This document shows, one piece after another, positions 50,937 through 59,697 of a DNA stretch of 64,000 nt (position 1 is its first letter; every line of letters begins with the position of its first letter). The DNA comes from Olsenella_L kribbiana. GTDB lineage: Bacteria; Actinomycetota; Coriobacteriia; Coriobacteriales; Atopobiaceae. The position numbers and the translations under genes are program-made. Under the pieces are notes generated by a model that worked only from the letters and a program-made list of their open reading frames with translations, was not told the DNA's origin and ran no database searches. The DNA lies in assembly GCF_036408795.1 (NCBI RefSeq), contig NZ_JAZGJP010000010.1:20233-84232 (forward strand), in the 5' to 3' direction.

Positions 50937-51920
50937 CTATCCAAGCCCGGCACCCTCTTCGGTGCCTGCCTCTTTTTCCGGCACTTCGCTCCTCTTGATC
51001 CAGTTCTTCGAGAGACGCTCCATGCTCTTCTCGTAGTTGCTGCTCACGTAGGCGGTGAAGAGCACGTCCACGACGTTCAGCTGCGCGATCCTCGAGGACA
51101 TCGCGCCGCTTCTGAGCACGAGCTCTGTCGCCGCGACCCCGAGCACGACATCGGAGAGCTTCACGAGCGGCGACGAGAAGCTGCCGCGCGTGATGGAGAC
51201 GATCGTGGCACCCCTTGCCTTTGCCGTCCGGGCACAGCGCAGTATGTCTTCTGTCATGCCCGAATAGGAGATGACAAGAGCAAGATCGCCGGGACGCTCG
51301 TTCTTCGCACAGACCAGCTGCGAGTGCAGGTCATCGATCAGATCGGCATGGATGTCCAGGCGCAGGAGCTTCAGCTGCAGGTCATGGGCAACCATGAGGG
51401 AGGCGCCAATCCCATAGAGGCTGATGCGCGGTGCCGTGCGGATGAGCTCGACCGTCCTGTCTATGGCAGCGGGGTCGAGGCCGTCACGCGTGAGCGAAAG
51501 CGTCGAGGCATTGCGGGCCGTGACCTTGTCGATGATGTCCTGCGTGGAATCGGTCGACATGACCCCCTCGGAGACGATGTTTTTGCTCTTCTCCGCTACC
51601 GCAAGCTCATAGAGCAGTGCCTGCTGGAGCTCCTTGTAGCCCGTGAAGCCAAGCTTGCGCGACAGGCGCACGACCGTCGAGGGCGAGGTGTAGGTGAGCT
51701 CCGCGAGACGGTGTGCCGAGACGCCCACGGCATTCCCCGGATGTTCGAGCAGGAAGTTCACGATGTTGCGCTCGGCCGAGCTTGCAAGGGGACGGTACTC
51801 TTCGAGGTGCACACGGAAGCCGTGAATCGCAGATCCGCTTTCGGGGGACGCCTTGCCTCCCTGCGCTCTCAAAACGCGTCCTGAAGGCACCTTGCACCCC
51901 TTTCCGAGTTCCGATCTCAT
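50937..51920 (-). CDS. murR: RpiR/MurR-family regulator
   Basis: The 327-residue protein has an N-terminal RpiR helix-turn-helix (PLASSAERNIVNFLLEHPG, then LTYTSPSTVVRLSRKLGFTGYKELQQ) and a C-terminal SIS sugar-phosphate-binding domain (ISLYGIGASLMVAHDLQ, ALVISYSGMTEDIL). In the MurNAc operon the effector is expected to be MurNAc-6-phosphate. The start is uncertain: ATG 51920 has no strong ribosome site and the first ~35 residues are poorly conserved in type. A TGAAACA/TGTTTCA palindrome lies 81-105 bases upstream. Confidence 0.88.
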   Translation of the reverse strand: MRSELGKGCKVPSGRVLRAQGGKASPESGSAIHGFRVHLEEYRPLASSAERNIVNFLLEHPGNAVGVSAHRLAELTYTSPSTVVRLSRKLGFTGYKELQQALLYELAVAEKSKNIVSEGVMSTDSTQDIIDKVTARNASTLSLTRDGLDPAAIDRTVELIRTAPRISLYGIGASLMVAHDLQLKLLRLDIHADLIDDLHSQLVCAKNERPGDLALVISYSGMTEDILRCARTAKARGATIVSITRGSFSSPLVKLSDVVLGVAATELVLRSGAMSSRIAQLNVVDVLFTAYVSSNYEKSMERLSKNWIKRSEVPEKEAGTEEGAGLG

Positions 51921-52000
51921 TGTCCAACCATCGTTGCAGCCGGCTGCTTCCAGAAGGTTTCCGGCGATTTATGTACATGTTATGTCTTAATCATGTTCAA

Positions 52001-52025
52001 TGAAACATATGACCCATTTGTTTCA
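52001..52025. promoter_or_regulatory. candidate MurR operator
   Basis: TGAAACA and TGTTTCA are separated by 11 bases. The site lies between murR and the divergent nitroreductase-like gene, so it could control either side. Confidence 0.55.
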
Positions 52026-52089
52026 AAGCATGGCATGAAACCTGCATTCCCCTGCCGCCTGCCGACTGGTCCACACCGGTCGCGTACAG

Positions 52090-52138
52090 GCCATTTCATG
52101 GCCGGCCCGTCCCCATCCGCACGCTCCATGGAAATGGC
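52090..52138 (+). promoter_or_regulatory. stem-loop in the leader of the nitroreductase-like gene
   Basis: GCCATTTCATGG and CCATGGAAATGGC pair with one bulge across a 25-base GC-rich loop, ending 67 bases before the start. Role unknown. Confidence 0.35.
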
Positions 52139-52205
52139 GCAGAGAACGGGGGGCGCATCTGCTTCGGGTAGTAAGAAAGCAGACACCGGAACAGAAAGGA
52201 ACTTC

Positions 52206-52940
52206 ATGGATTTCAATGACGGAATAGAAGCCAGGCATTCGGCCAGGAGCTACACCGCAGTCCCTCTTTCAGAGGAGGAGCGCGCAGCCCTAAGCCAGGA
52301 GATCGCCCGTTCGAACGAGGCAGGCAATCTCCATATGCGCCTTGTCGTCGACGAGCCGGAAGCCTTCAGCTCACTTCTTGCCCACTACGGCAAGTTCCGC
52401 AACGTCTCGAACTATCTTGTCCTTGCCGGCACGCCTGCCCCTTCTCTCGAGCAGCGCTGCGGCTACTTCGGCGAGCGAATCGTCCTGGCAGCGCAGGAGC
52501 TGGGCCTTTCCAGCTGCTGGGTCGGCGGCACCTTCAAGCGCCGCCTCGTGAAGAGGATGGCCTCGGCAGACGACAGGCTCGTGCTCGTCGTGGCGCTTGG
52601 CCATGGGGAAGGCAAAGGGCATGCCCACCGCTCCAAGAGCGCAGATACCGTGACTTCTATCCCGGAAGGCACCGAGGTTCCTGCCTGGTTCGGCGCAGGC
52701 GTGGATGCGACGCTCAAGGCACCTACCGCAATGAACCAGCAGAGCTTCGAGATCGGCTGGGCAGGACGCACGACACAGGATGGCATCCCCTTTGTCTCGA
52801 TCCGCTCGAAGGGCGGCCCCTTCTCCGCAGTGGACTTGGGGATCGTCCGTCTCCACTTCGAGATCGGAGCACGGGCAGCCGGAGGCAGCTTCCGATGGGA
52901 AGACAGCTGGAAGAGCTTCCTTCCTGAATACGGCCTCTGA
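52206..52940 (+). CDS. nitroreductase-family protein (FMN-dependent, SagB/TM-nitroreductase-like)
   Basis: The 244-residue protein starts GIEARHSARSYTAVPLSEEE, the RxSxRxY-type FMN-binding start of nitroreductases. It contains GYFGERIVLAAQELGLSSCWVGG in the middle and a C-terminal extension (FEIGARAAGGSFRWED) as in putative TM nitroreductases. These flavoproteins reduce nitro or quinone compounds with NAD(P)H; the physiological role is open. AAAGGAACTTC precedes ATG 52206. Confidence 0.85.
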   Translation: MDFNDGIEARHSARSYTAVPLSEEERAALSQEIARSNEAGNLHMRLVVDEPEAFSSLLAHYGKFRNVSNYLVLAGTPAPSLEQRCGYFGERIVLAAQELGLSSCWVGGTFKRRLVKRMASADDRLVLVVALGHGEGKGHAHRSKSADTVTSIPEGTEVPAWFGAGVDATLKAPTAMNQQSFEIGWAGRTTQDGIPFVSIRSKGGPFSAVDLGIVRLHFEIGARAAGGSFRWEDSWKSFLPEYGL

Positions 52941-53049
52941 TGCTTTGTCCTTGCAGGGAGGAAACGTGGCGGCATTTAGTCTTCGCTCTCCCTCCCGCGA
53001 GGAGGATATGCTTGAGATGATGGAGAGGCCCTGAAACGGAAAGGTTGCC

Positions 53050-53625
53050 ATGCCAGAACCCAAAGACATACGTCTCGTCGTCGGCCTCGGAAACCCGGGC
53101 GCCGAATACGAGAAGACCCGCCATAACGCCGGCTATGCCACGATCGATGTGCTCGCAGAACATGCGGGAACACGCTACTGGAAGAGCCAGGCAGGCATGA
53201 TGGTGGCAGAGACGAAGATTGCCGGGAAGGACGTCTTCCTTGCGCGTCCCCAGACCTTCATGAACGAGGTCGGAGGACCTATCTCGAAGCTCGTGAGACA
53301 GCTCAAGATCGCACCGGAGGAGCTCCTCGTCGTGCACGACGATGTCGATGTGCCGGACACGAAGCTCGTTCTCAAGTTCGGCGGCGGCCACGACGGACAC
53401 AATGGCCTGCGCTCCATCATCCAGAAGATGGGAAGCCGCGACTTCTGCCGTCTGCGCTTCGGCGTGGGCAGGCCTCCCGGACGCATGAGCGTCGCGCAGT
53501 ATGCGCTGCGCCCCTTGAAGGGCACCCAGCTCGAGTCGTTCGAGATCGAGGCACAGGACGCTGCAGACGTCGTTGAGCGCGTGATCCAGAAGGGCTTTGC
53601 AGCAGAGTCCACACGGCTTGGATGA
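53050..53625 (+). CDS. pth: peptidyl-tRNA hydrolase
   Basis: The 191-residue protein has VVGLGNPGAEYEKTRHNAGY with the catalytic His and Asn, PQTFMNEVGGPI, LVVHDDVDVP and GGGHDGHNGLRSI, all Pth signatures. It releases tRNA from peptidyl-tRNA that drops off ribosomes. In Pth the PQTFMN motif is usually followed by SG; EV here is a small deviation. Confidence 0.96.
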   Translation: MPEPKDIRLVVGLGNPGAEYEKTRHNAGYATIDVLAEHAGTRYWKSQAGMMVAETKIAGKDVFLARPQTFMNEVGGPISKLVRQLKIAPEELLVVHDDVDVPDTKLVLKFGGGHDGHNGLRSIIQKMGSRDFCRLRFGVGRPPGRMSVAQYALRPLKGTQLESFEIEAQDAADVVERVIQKGFAAESTRLG

Positions 53626-53794
53626 AGTACCCAGGATTGATGCCATGCTCTGCATATATGGCACCGATTGCTGCAAATCATGCAGAAGACATGCTTATCT
53701 GACCGCTACAATGGGCATGTTGGTGAATTGATGGGACGGCCCAAGGGAAGAGGCCCAGACCATCCTATGGACGTTTTTGGAGAGGAGTTCATCA

Positions 53795-54637
53795 ATGTAC
53801 AAGATCCTCGAAAAGACGCAGTTCTCCGAGAAGGTGTTCAAGTTCCGCATCGAGGCACCGCAGATGGCAAAGCATGCACATGCTGGCCAGTTCCTGATGG
53901 TGCGCGCCAACGAGACGGGCGAGCGTGTCCCGTTCACGTTCGCGGACTGGAACCCCGAAGAGGGCTGGGTCGAGTTCATCTTCATGGTGGTCGGCAAGAC
54001 CACGAAGATGCTCTCCACCTATGAGGTTGGAGATTCGCTGGAGGATGTCACGGGTCCGCTCGGCCAGCCGAGCGAGTTCGGCGATGGAAAATGGGGTGTC
54101 ATCGGCGGAGGCGTTGGCCTCGCTATCGCATTCCCGATTGCCCGCAAGCTCGTCAAGGAGGGCAAGGACGTCCATGCAATCATGGGTGCCCGCACGAAGG
54201 ACCTGCTCCTGCTCGAGGACCAGTTCCGCTCCATCCTGCCGGATGACCACATCCACATCACGACGGATGACGGCTCCTACGGCGAGAAGGGTGTCGTCAC
54301 GGCACCGGAGGAGCGCCTGCTCGAGGCTGGCCAGATCGACCACATCTTCTGCGTCGGTCCTGTGCCGATGATGAAGTTCGCAACGCTCACGGCTGTGAAG
54401 CATGACTGCCCGATCACCGCATCGCTGAACCCGATCATGGTCGACGGCACCGGCATGTGCGGCTGCTGCCGTGTCGAGGTCGGCGGCGAGACGAAGTTCG
54501 CCTGCGTCGACGGTCCCGATTTCGATGCCTCCAAGGTCAACTGGAACGACCTGCGCGCACGCCAGGCTGCATACCGTACCGAGGAAGGCCAGGCACTTCA
54601 CGCCTATGAGGAGGCGATCTGCGCATGCCACAGGTAA
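53795..54637 (+). CDS. nfnA: NfnA-like FAD/NAD-binding subunit (NADH-dependent ferredoxin:NADP oxidoreductase, small subunit)
   Basis: The 280-residue protein has a ferredoxin-reductase FAD domain (about 1-95, RVPFTFADW), an NAD domain with GGGVGLAIAFPIARKL and CVGPVPMMKF, and a C-terminal cysteine cluster for an iron-sulfur centre (MCGCCRVEVGGETKFACVDGP). It matches NfnA / sulfide dehydrogenase beta in length. Its last 13 bases overlap the large subunit. The complex couples NADH, ferredoxin and NADPH by electron bifurcation. GGAGAGG precedes ATG 53795. Confidence 0.88.
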   Translation: MYKILEKTQFSEKVFKFRIEAPQMAKHAHAGQFLMVRANETGERVPFTFADWNPEEGWVEFIFMVVGKTTKMLSTYEVGDSLEDVTGPLGQPSEFGDGKWGVIGGGVGLAIAFPIARKLVKEGKDVHAIMGARTKDLLLLEDQFRSILPDDHIHITTDDGSYGEKGVVTAPEERLLEAGQIDHIFCVGPVPMMKFATLTAVKHDCPITASLNPIMVDGTGMCGCCRVEVGGETKFACVDGPDFDASKVNWNDLRARQAAYRTEEGQALHAYEEAICACHR

Positions 54638-56037
54638 ATGGCCGCTATATCCCTGATATGAAGTCTCCGCGCACGCCTGCCAACGAGGAGGATCCCGTCG
54701 AGCGCGCAAAGGACTTCCGTCCTGTCGACAAGGGCTTCACGAAGGAGATGGCTCTCGCCGAGGCAAACCGCTGCCTCGACTGCAAGAAGCCGTTCTGCGT
54801 CGATGGCTGCCCGGTCAACATCAACATCCCTGCCTTCATCGAAGCCATCCGCAACGAGGAGTTCGGCCGTGGCCTCGACATCATCCACGAGCAGTCCATG
54901 CTCCCTGCCATCTGCGGCCGCGTCTGCCCGCAGGAGAACCAGTGCGAGGGCAAGTGCATCCGTGGCAAGAAGGGCGAGCCTGTTGCTATCGGCCAGCTCG
55001 AGCGCTTCCTGGGCGACCAGCCTGAGCTCGCTTCCGAGCCGAAGATGGCTCCGAAGAACGGCAAGAAGGTCGCTGTCATCGGTGCTGGTCCTTCCGGCAT
55101 CACCTGCGCCGGCGAGCTTGCCCGCAACGGCTTCGATGTCACCGTCTTCGAGGCCTTCTTCACGGGCGGCGGCGTCCTTGCCTACGGCATCCCTGAGTTC
55201 CGTCTGCCCAAGGCAGTCGTGAAGCGCGAGATCGACGGCCTCGAGAAGCTCGGCGTCAAGTTCGAGTACAACGCTGTCGTCGGCCGCATCACCGATGCTG
55301 ACGAGCTCTTCGCACAGGGCTTCGACGCCCTCTACATCGCGACGGGCGCAGGCCTGCCGAAGATGCTCAACATCCCGGGCGAGAACCTGCCGAACGTCTT
55401 CTTCGCGAACGAGTACCTCACGCGTGTCAACCTCATGAAGGCCAACCGCTTCCCCGAGTACGACACGCCGACCAAGCGCGCAAAGAACGTCGTCGTCTTC
55501 GGCGGCGGCAATGTCGCAATGGACTCCGTCCGTACGGCACTGCGTCTGGGCGCCGAGACGGTCACGCTCTGCTACCGCCGTACCGAGGCTGAGATGCCTG
55601 CCCGTCGCGCTGAGGTCGAGCATGCAAAGGCCGAGGGCGTCAAGATCCACGAGCTCGCCTCTCCTATCGAGTTCGTCGCCGGCGAGGATGGCGCTGTGTG
55701 CGCCGTCAAGGTCCAGAACATGAAGCTCGGCGAGCCCGATGCTTCCGGCAGGCGCCGTCCTGTCCCCATCGAGGGCTCCATCGACGAGCTGCCGTGCGAT
55801 CTGGGCATCTCTGCCATCGGCACGAACGCAAACCCGATCGCCAAGCTCATCGGCCCCGAGAAGATCAACAAGTGGGGCTACATCGTCGCCGACGAGGCTA
55901 CGGGCCAGACGTCCGATCCTCGCATCTGGGCTGGCGGCGACATCGTGACCGGCGCTGCTACCGTCATCCTTGCCATGGGTGCCGGCAAGTCTGCAGCAGC
56001 TGACATCACGAAGAAGCTTGCACCGCTTGCCGAGTAA
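54625..56037 (+). CDS. nfnB: NfnB / NADPH-dependent glutamate-synthase-like subunit
   Basis: The 470-residue protein has an N-terminal [4Fe-4S] cysteine region (NRCLDCKKPFCVDGCPVNINIP and CGRVCPQENQCEGKC). It also has FAD-binding VAVIGAGPSGITCAGELARNGF and NAD(P)-binding VVVFGGGNVAMDSVRTALRLGA. The length matches NfnB (about 468) and homotetrameric GltA. Because it overlaps nfnA, the bifurcating Nfn complex is preferred over glutamate synthase. It makes NADPH from NADH and reduced ferredoxin in anaerobes. Confidence 0.9.
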   Translation: MPQVNGRYIPDMKSPRTPANEEDPVERAKDFRPVDKGFTKEMALAEANRCLDCKKPFCVDGCPVNINIPAFIEAIRNEEFGRGLDIIHEQSMLPAICGRVCPQENQCEGKCIRGKKGEPVAIGQLERFLGDQPELASEPKMAPKNGKKVAVIGAGPSGITCAGELARNGFDVTVFEAFFTGGGVLAYGIPEFRLPKAVVKREIDGLEKLGVKFEYNAVVGRITDADELFAQGFDALYIATGAGLPKMLNIPGENLPNVFFANEYLTRVNLMKANRFPEYDTPTKRAKNVVVFGGGNVAMDSVRTALRLGAETVTLCYRRTEAEMPARRAEVEHAKAEGVKIHELASPIEFVAGEDGAVCAVKVQNMKLGEPDASGRRRPVPIEGSIDELPCDLGISAIGTNANPIAKLIGPEKINKWGYIVADEATGQTSDPRIWAGGDIVTGAATVILAMGAGKSAAADITKKLAPLAE

Positions 56038-56066
56038 GGCAGACGCACAAGCAAAAAGCACCTCGG

Positions 56067-56097
56067 GGAGGCCGCCTTCGGGCGGCCTCCTTTTCTC
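56067..56097 (+). terminator. Rho-independent terminator of nfnAB
   Basis: GGAGGCCGCC and GGCGGCCTCC pair around TTCG, followed by TTTTCTCTT. The convergent small gene ends inside the tail. Confidence 0.93.
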
Positions 56098-56352
56098 TTA
56101 CTGCGTGCTGGCAGCTGCTGCCCCTTCCGCGCCCGCAGAGGGCACCGAGGCGGTGCCGAGGCCGAGCCTGCCCAAGGCTGCACGCATGCCGGCCCGCTCT
56201 TCTGCCTCCACCTTCTCGCTCGGGTCGAGCGGCTCGAGCAGGATCCTTCCATCCTCATACTCGCGGAGGCGATAGCGGGCAAACTTTGCCTCAGGCACGA
56301 TGAGGCGGCCCATAAGGTCGCGGGCAATGGTCGTATCCCTGATAGCATCCAT
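56098..56352 (-). CDS. small protein of unknown function
   Basis: The 84-residue protein is not recognised. Residues 1-45 (DTTIARDLMGRLIVPEAKFARY, then RLREYEDGRILLEPL) form short strands that recall AbrB/MazE-type DNA-binding antitoxins. The C-terminal 40 residues are Ala/Glu-rich and probably disordered. AAAGGAG precedes ATG 56352. It is divergent from the DNA glycosylase gene. No toxin partner adjoins it. Confidence 0.6.
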   Translation of the reverse strand: MDAIRDTTIARDLMGRLIVPEAKFARYRLREYEDGRILLEPLDPSEKVEAEERAGMRAALGRLGLGTASVPSAGAEGAAAASTQ

Positions 56353-56493
56353 GGAAAGCTCCTTTCTTGAGGACAAGCATAGGGAAAAGACTCATCTTGC
56401 AGCAACTCAGAGCAGACAGGCGCACACGCATCCTCGCCCATTGCGCACGGGAATCTCTTGGCAGAAGATGGAGCAGATGCAAAGGAGGCCAGC

Positions 56494-57297
56494 GTGGCTA
56501 CGTTTGTGACAGACAATCTCTCGCTCAGGGAGATTGCAGCATCGGGCCAGGTCTTCACCTGGCATGAGCTTGAGCGTGGGCGCACAGATGCCCGCTATCT
56601 CATCTCCTCCGGCACGAAGCGCTGCATTGCCTCGCAGAAGGGATCGATGCTCACGATTCTCACGCCTTCAGGCGCGAACCCTGCGCCATCCGCGCTTGCA
56701 TACTGGAAGCACTACCTTGCGCTCGACCAAGACTATGGAGCAATCCTCCAGAGCCTTCCGCTCACAGATGAGCAGCTGAGCCTCTGCTCAGGCATCCGCG
56801 TGCTTTCCCAGGACTGGTGGGATACCGCGGTCTCGTTCATGATCTCCCAGAACTCGAACATCCCGCGCATCCAGCATGCGGTGGACATGCTCATGGACGC
56901 AGCGCATGGCACGGTTCCGCGTCCCCGCCAGCTTGCGAAGCTTCTGGCTGACGAATCCTATGCGAAGGGCCTGAAGCTCGGCTACCGTCTCCCCTATCTC
57001 GAAGCGCTGACACGTGCGTCCATCCATTGGCACCCCGTCTGTCTCGACGATTCGAGCGCCACGCTCGAGGATGAGATGGCTGAGCTCGAGAGCATCCCCG
57101 GCATCGGCCCCAAGGTCGCAAGCTGCATCTGCCTCTATGGGCTGGGATACCTCGAAGCGGTGCCGAGGGATACCTGGATCAAGAAGGCAGAGGAGCGCTA
57201 CGGCATCGAATGGGACCCCGCATACGGCGGAATACAGCAGCAGTACATCTTTGCCTGGATGAGAAAGACGGCACAGGCAGAGAAGGAACAGAAATAG
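56494..57297 (+). CDS. 8-oxoguanine DNA glycosylase (OGG1-type, HhH-GPD)
   Basis: The 267-residue protein has an N-terminal OGG domain (about 1-95; SGQVFTWHEL). Its helix-hairpin-helix is IPGIGPKVASCICLYGLG with the catalytic lysine in GPKVA, followed by AVPRDTWIKKA with the catalytic aspartate. It excises oxidised guanine and nicks abasic sites. GTG 56494 is selected because AAAGGAGG lies 5 bases upstream and the domain begins there. Confidence 0.9.
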   Translation: MATFVTDNLSLREIAASGQVFTWHELERGRTDARYLISSGTKRCIASQKGSMLTILTPSGANPAPSALAYWKHYLALDQDYGAILQSLPLTDEQLSLCSGIRVLSQDWWDTAVSFMISQNSNIPRIQHAVDMLMDAAHGTVPRPRQLAKLLADESYAKGLKLGYRLPYLEALTRASIHWHPVCLDDSSATLEDEMAELESIPGIGPKVASCICLYGLGYLEAVPRDTWIKKAEERYGIEWDPAYGGIQQQYIFAWMRKTAQAEKEQK

Positions 57298-57327
57298 CTC
57301 CCAGAGCTTCTGAGGGCCCGTTTCAGA

Positions 57328-58314
57328 CTATGCCAGAGGCGGCATTGGCTTCCAGTCCTTGTCATGCAGAATCGTCTTGGAATCCTTGTAGCCAGCCCAG
57401 AGCCTCGCCCAGCTCGAGGAGAAGTGGCCTCTGTCCACAAGCCCCAGACGGATGAGCTCCTTCGCGAAGTTGAGGAGCGTGCCGAACGCATAGCCCACGG
57501 GGTTGTAGTCCCCATAGAGCTGGAAGTAGCGGGCCAGATAGCCTCTGTTCCTCGTGATGTAGTAGCGCGTCATGTCGCTTGTCGAGTTGAGCTGGCGGAC
57601 GGATCCGATGCTCTGGTTCTGCACCTCGCGCTCGCGCTTCACGACGTAGTCCGGCACCAAGGCCACGGTCGTCACCTTGCTTGCAAGGTAGCCATAGAGC
57701 GCATCGTCGAGATAGATGAAGAAGCGCTCGTCGGGAAGGCCGATCTTCTTTACGACCTCACGGCTGAAGCAGCCTCCCTCGAAGCAGAGCGCATTGCACT
57801 CCTTGTACTCCTCTCCCGGCTTCCAGCCTGAAGGAGAGAAGGGGTTGTAGATAGCAAGAGCGGTATTGAAGCGGTACTGCCAAAAGAAGTGGCCGCCATC
57901 TGCATCGTAGCGCTGTCCCTGGATGGCGCCAAAGCGCTTGGACCATTTGCCCAGGGCTGTCACCGCATCGGGAAGGACGCTCACATCGTCGTCCATGACC
58001 CAGAACCAGGAAGCGCCTAAGGCATAGGCCTTGCCGACACCGCGGGAGAAGCCACCCGAACCGCCGATGTTCTCTGCCTGCGGGAAGTAGACGACACGCG
58101 CTGTGCCACCCTCTTCATCAGGCTCTGTCGTACCCCAGAGCTCCGTGCACTCCTGCCCGAACTGCTTCACGATGCCAGAGGTGCGTTCCGAGTTCTCATT
58201 GTCCACGACGACGATGCGCCAGGGGGCTTCGGTGAGCTTCAGGATGGAGGCAAAGAGCCGCTCGAGCAGCTCCTGACGCTTGTATGTGACGATCACCATT
58301 GCAAGGCGCTCCAT
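57328..58314 (-). CDS. glycosyltransferase family 2, GlfT2-like galactofuranosyltransferase type
   Basis: The 328-residue protein has a GT-A start (LAMVIVTYKRQELLERLFASI), NENIGGSGGFSRG-like NIGGSGGFSRGVGKA and the metal-binding WFWVMDDDVSVL (DDD). The acceptor-site region is DERFFIYLDDALYGYLASK. This pattern is shared with GlfT2-type galactofuranosyl/rhamnosyl transferases that build cell-envelope polysaccharides. The start is uncertain: ATG 58314 or ATG 58344. Nothing else of a polymer locus is adjacent except the glycosyltransferase at 58472. Confidence 0.85.
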   Translation of the reverse strand: MERLAMVIVTYKRQELLERLFASILKLTEAPWRIVVVDNENSERTSGIVKQFGQECTELWGTTEPDEEGGTARVVYFPQAENIGGSGGFSRGVGKAYALGASWFWVMDDDVSVLPDAVTALGKWSKRFGAIQGQRYDADGGHFFWQYRFNTALAIYNPFSPSGWKPGEEYKECNALCFEGGCFSREVVKKIGLPDERFFIYLDDALYGYLASKVTTVALVPDYVVKREREVQNQSIGSVRQLNSTSDMTRYYITRNRGYLARYFQLYGDYNPVGYAFGTLLNFAKELIRLGLVDRGHFSSSWARLWAGYKDSKTILHDKDWKPMPPLA

Positions 58315-58471
58315 GCAGATACCCAACTCCTCAGCTCCCGTCATGTGTCAGTCCATTATACGCCGGAGCTGCATTCAGGAAGAAGGCCTGCCCTCTGGGA
58401 GCTGAGCATCCATAAGCCTGCACGTGCAAGGCGTATCATGAGTGCATCTGTCGCCTTCTTGAGGAGGATGC

Positions 58472-59575
58472 ATGCATCACAAGGTTTCTGTCATCGTGCC
58501 GAGCATGAATGTCGAGCGCACGCTTGATGCGGCACTCTCCTCGATCGAGCGCCAGACCTATCCCGACATCGAAATCCTGGCGCTGAATGACGGCTCGACC
58601 GATGGCACTCTCGCCGTCATGCAGGCCCATGCAGCAAGAGACCCCCGGATCAGGGTCATAGACAAGCAGAATGAAGGCTACGGCGCAACATGCAACCGCG
58701 GCATCGATATGGCCGAAGGCGACTACATCGCAATCGTCGAGCCCGACGATTGGATCGAGCCTGCGTTCTTTGCAGACCTTCTTGCCCTTGCAGACACCCT
58801 TGAGAGCCCCGTCGATGTGATCAAGTCAGCCTACTGGCGCGTCTTCGACCAGGACCCCGAACACACGATGAAGGTGCCCTGCGCCTACAAGGGACGCGTG
58901 CATCCCAGGCATCAGCCCTTTGCTATCGCAGAGGCACCGGAGCTTCTGCTCCACCACCCTGCCATCTGGTCTGCGCTCTACCGGAAGGAATGGCTCGACG
59001 AGAAGCGGATTCGGTTCATGGAGATACCGGGTGCCGGCTGGGCAGACAACCCCTTCCTGATCGAGACGCTCTGCCAGACGCCGAGCATCGCGTATATCGA
59101 CAGGTGCTACTACTGCTACCGCGAGGACACGACGAACGAGAGCCTTGCCTTCGCAAAGAAGCATCCGCTCCTTCTCATGGAGCGCTGGAACGATATGGAA
59201 GACATCATCGACCGTCTCGATATCGAAGATGAATCTGTGCTCTTTGCCCAGACGAAGCGCTGCCTCACCTATGCCGGCATCACCGTCGAAGCTGTGGGCA
59301 TGGACTATCCCGGCGTCGAGGATGCGCTGCTGCGCTCCTTCCTGAGGCTCGACCCTGCCATAGCGCTCGGCGACAGGCACATCTCCCCTTCCGCCAAGCG
59401 CCTCTTCTGCCGCGTTCTGGGGCTTTCCGACGAAGGCATCTCGAACGCTGCCTACATCCCCGAGCTCATCTCGGAAGCCTGGCACCGTCTCATCACCTGC
59501 GGCCCCGCCTATACCTTCCGCTCTGCCACGGACTTCCTCCATCACACGGACGCAAGAGATGGAAGCAGAGGATAG
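58472..59575 (+). CDS. glycosyltransferase family 2
   Basis: The 367-residue protein has a GT-A domain in its first 220 residues: VSVIVPSMNVERTLDAALSSI, EILALNDGSTDGTL and YIAIVEPDDWIEP with the DxD-like EPDDW. The C-terminal ~140 residues are helical. It transfers a sugar to a cell-surface glycan or lipid, acceptor unknown. It diverges from the GlfT2-like gene. GGAGGATGC precedes ATG 58472. Confidence 0.9.
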   Translation: MHHKVSVIVPSMNVERTLDAALSSIERQTYPDIEILALNDGSTDGTLAVMQAHAARDPRIRVIDKQNEGYGATCNRGIDMAEGDYIAIVEPDDWIEPAFFADLLALADTLESPVDVIKSAYWRVFDQDPEHTMKVPCAYKGRVHPRHQPFAIAEAPELLLHHPAIWSALYRKEWLDEKRIRFMEIPGAGWADNPFLIETLCQTPSIAYIDRCYYCYREDTTNESLAFAKKHPLLLMERWNDMEDIIDRLDIEDESVLFAQTKRCLTYAGITVEAVGMDYPGVEDALLRSFLRLDPAIALGDRHISPSAKRLFCRVLGLSDEGISNAAYIPELISEAWHRLITCGPAYTFRSATDFLHHTDARDGSRG

Positions 59576-59697
59576 CCGCTTCACCATTTTGTAAAAACCA
59601 GACCGTATCGCCGCAGGTAAAAGGCGGTATAACCTAGGCAAGCGCAGAAAGCGTCAAGCAGCTGCCCCAAGCGGTGGCACGTCCGAGGAGGTTTGCC

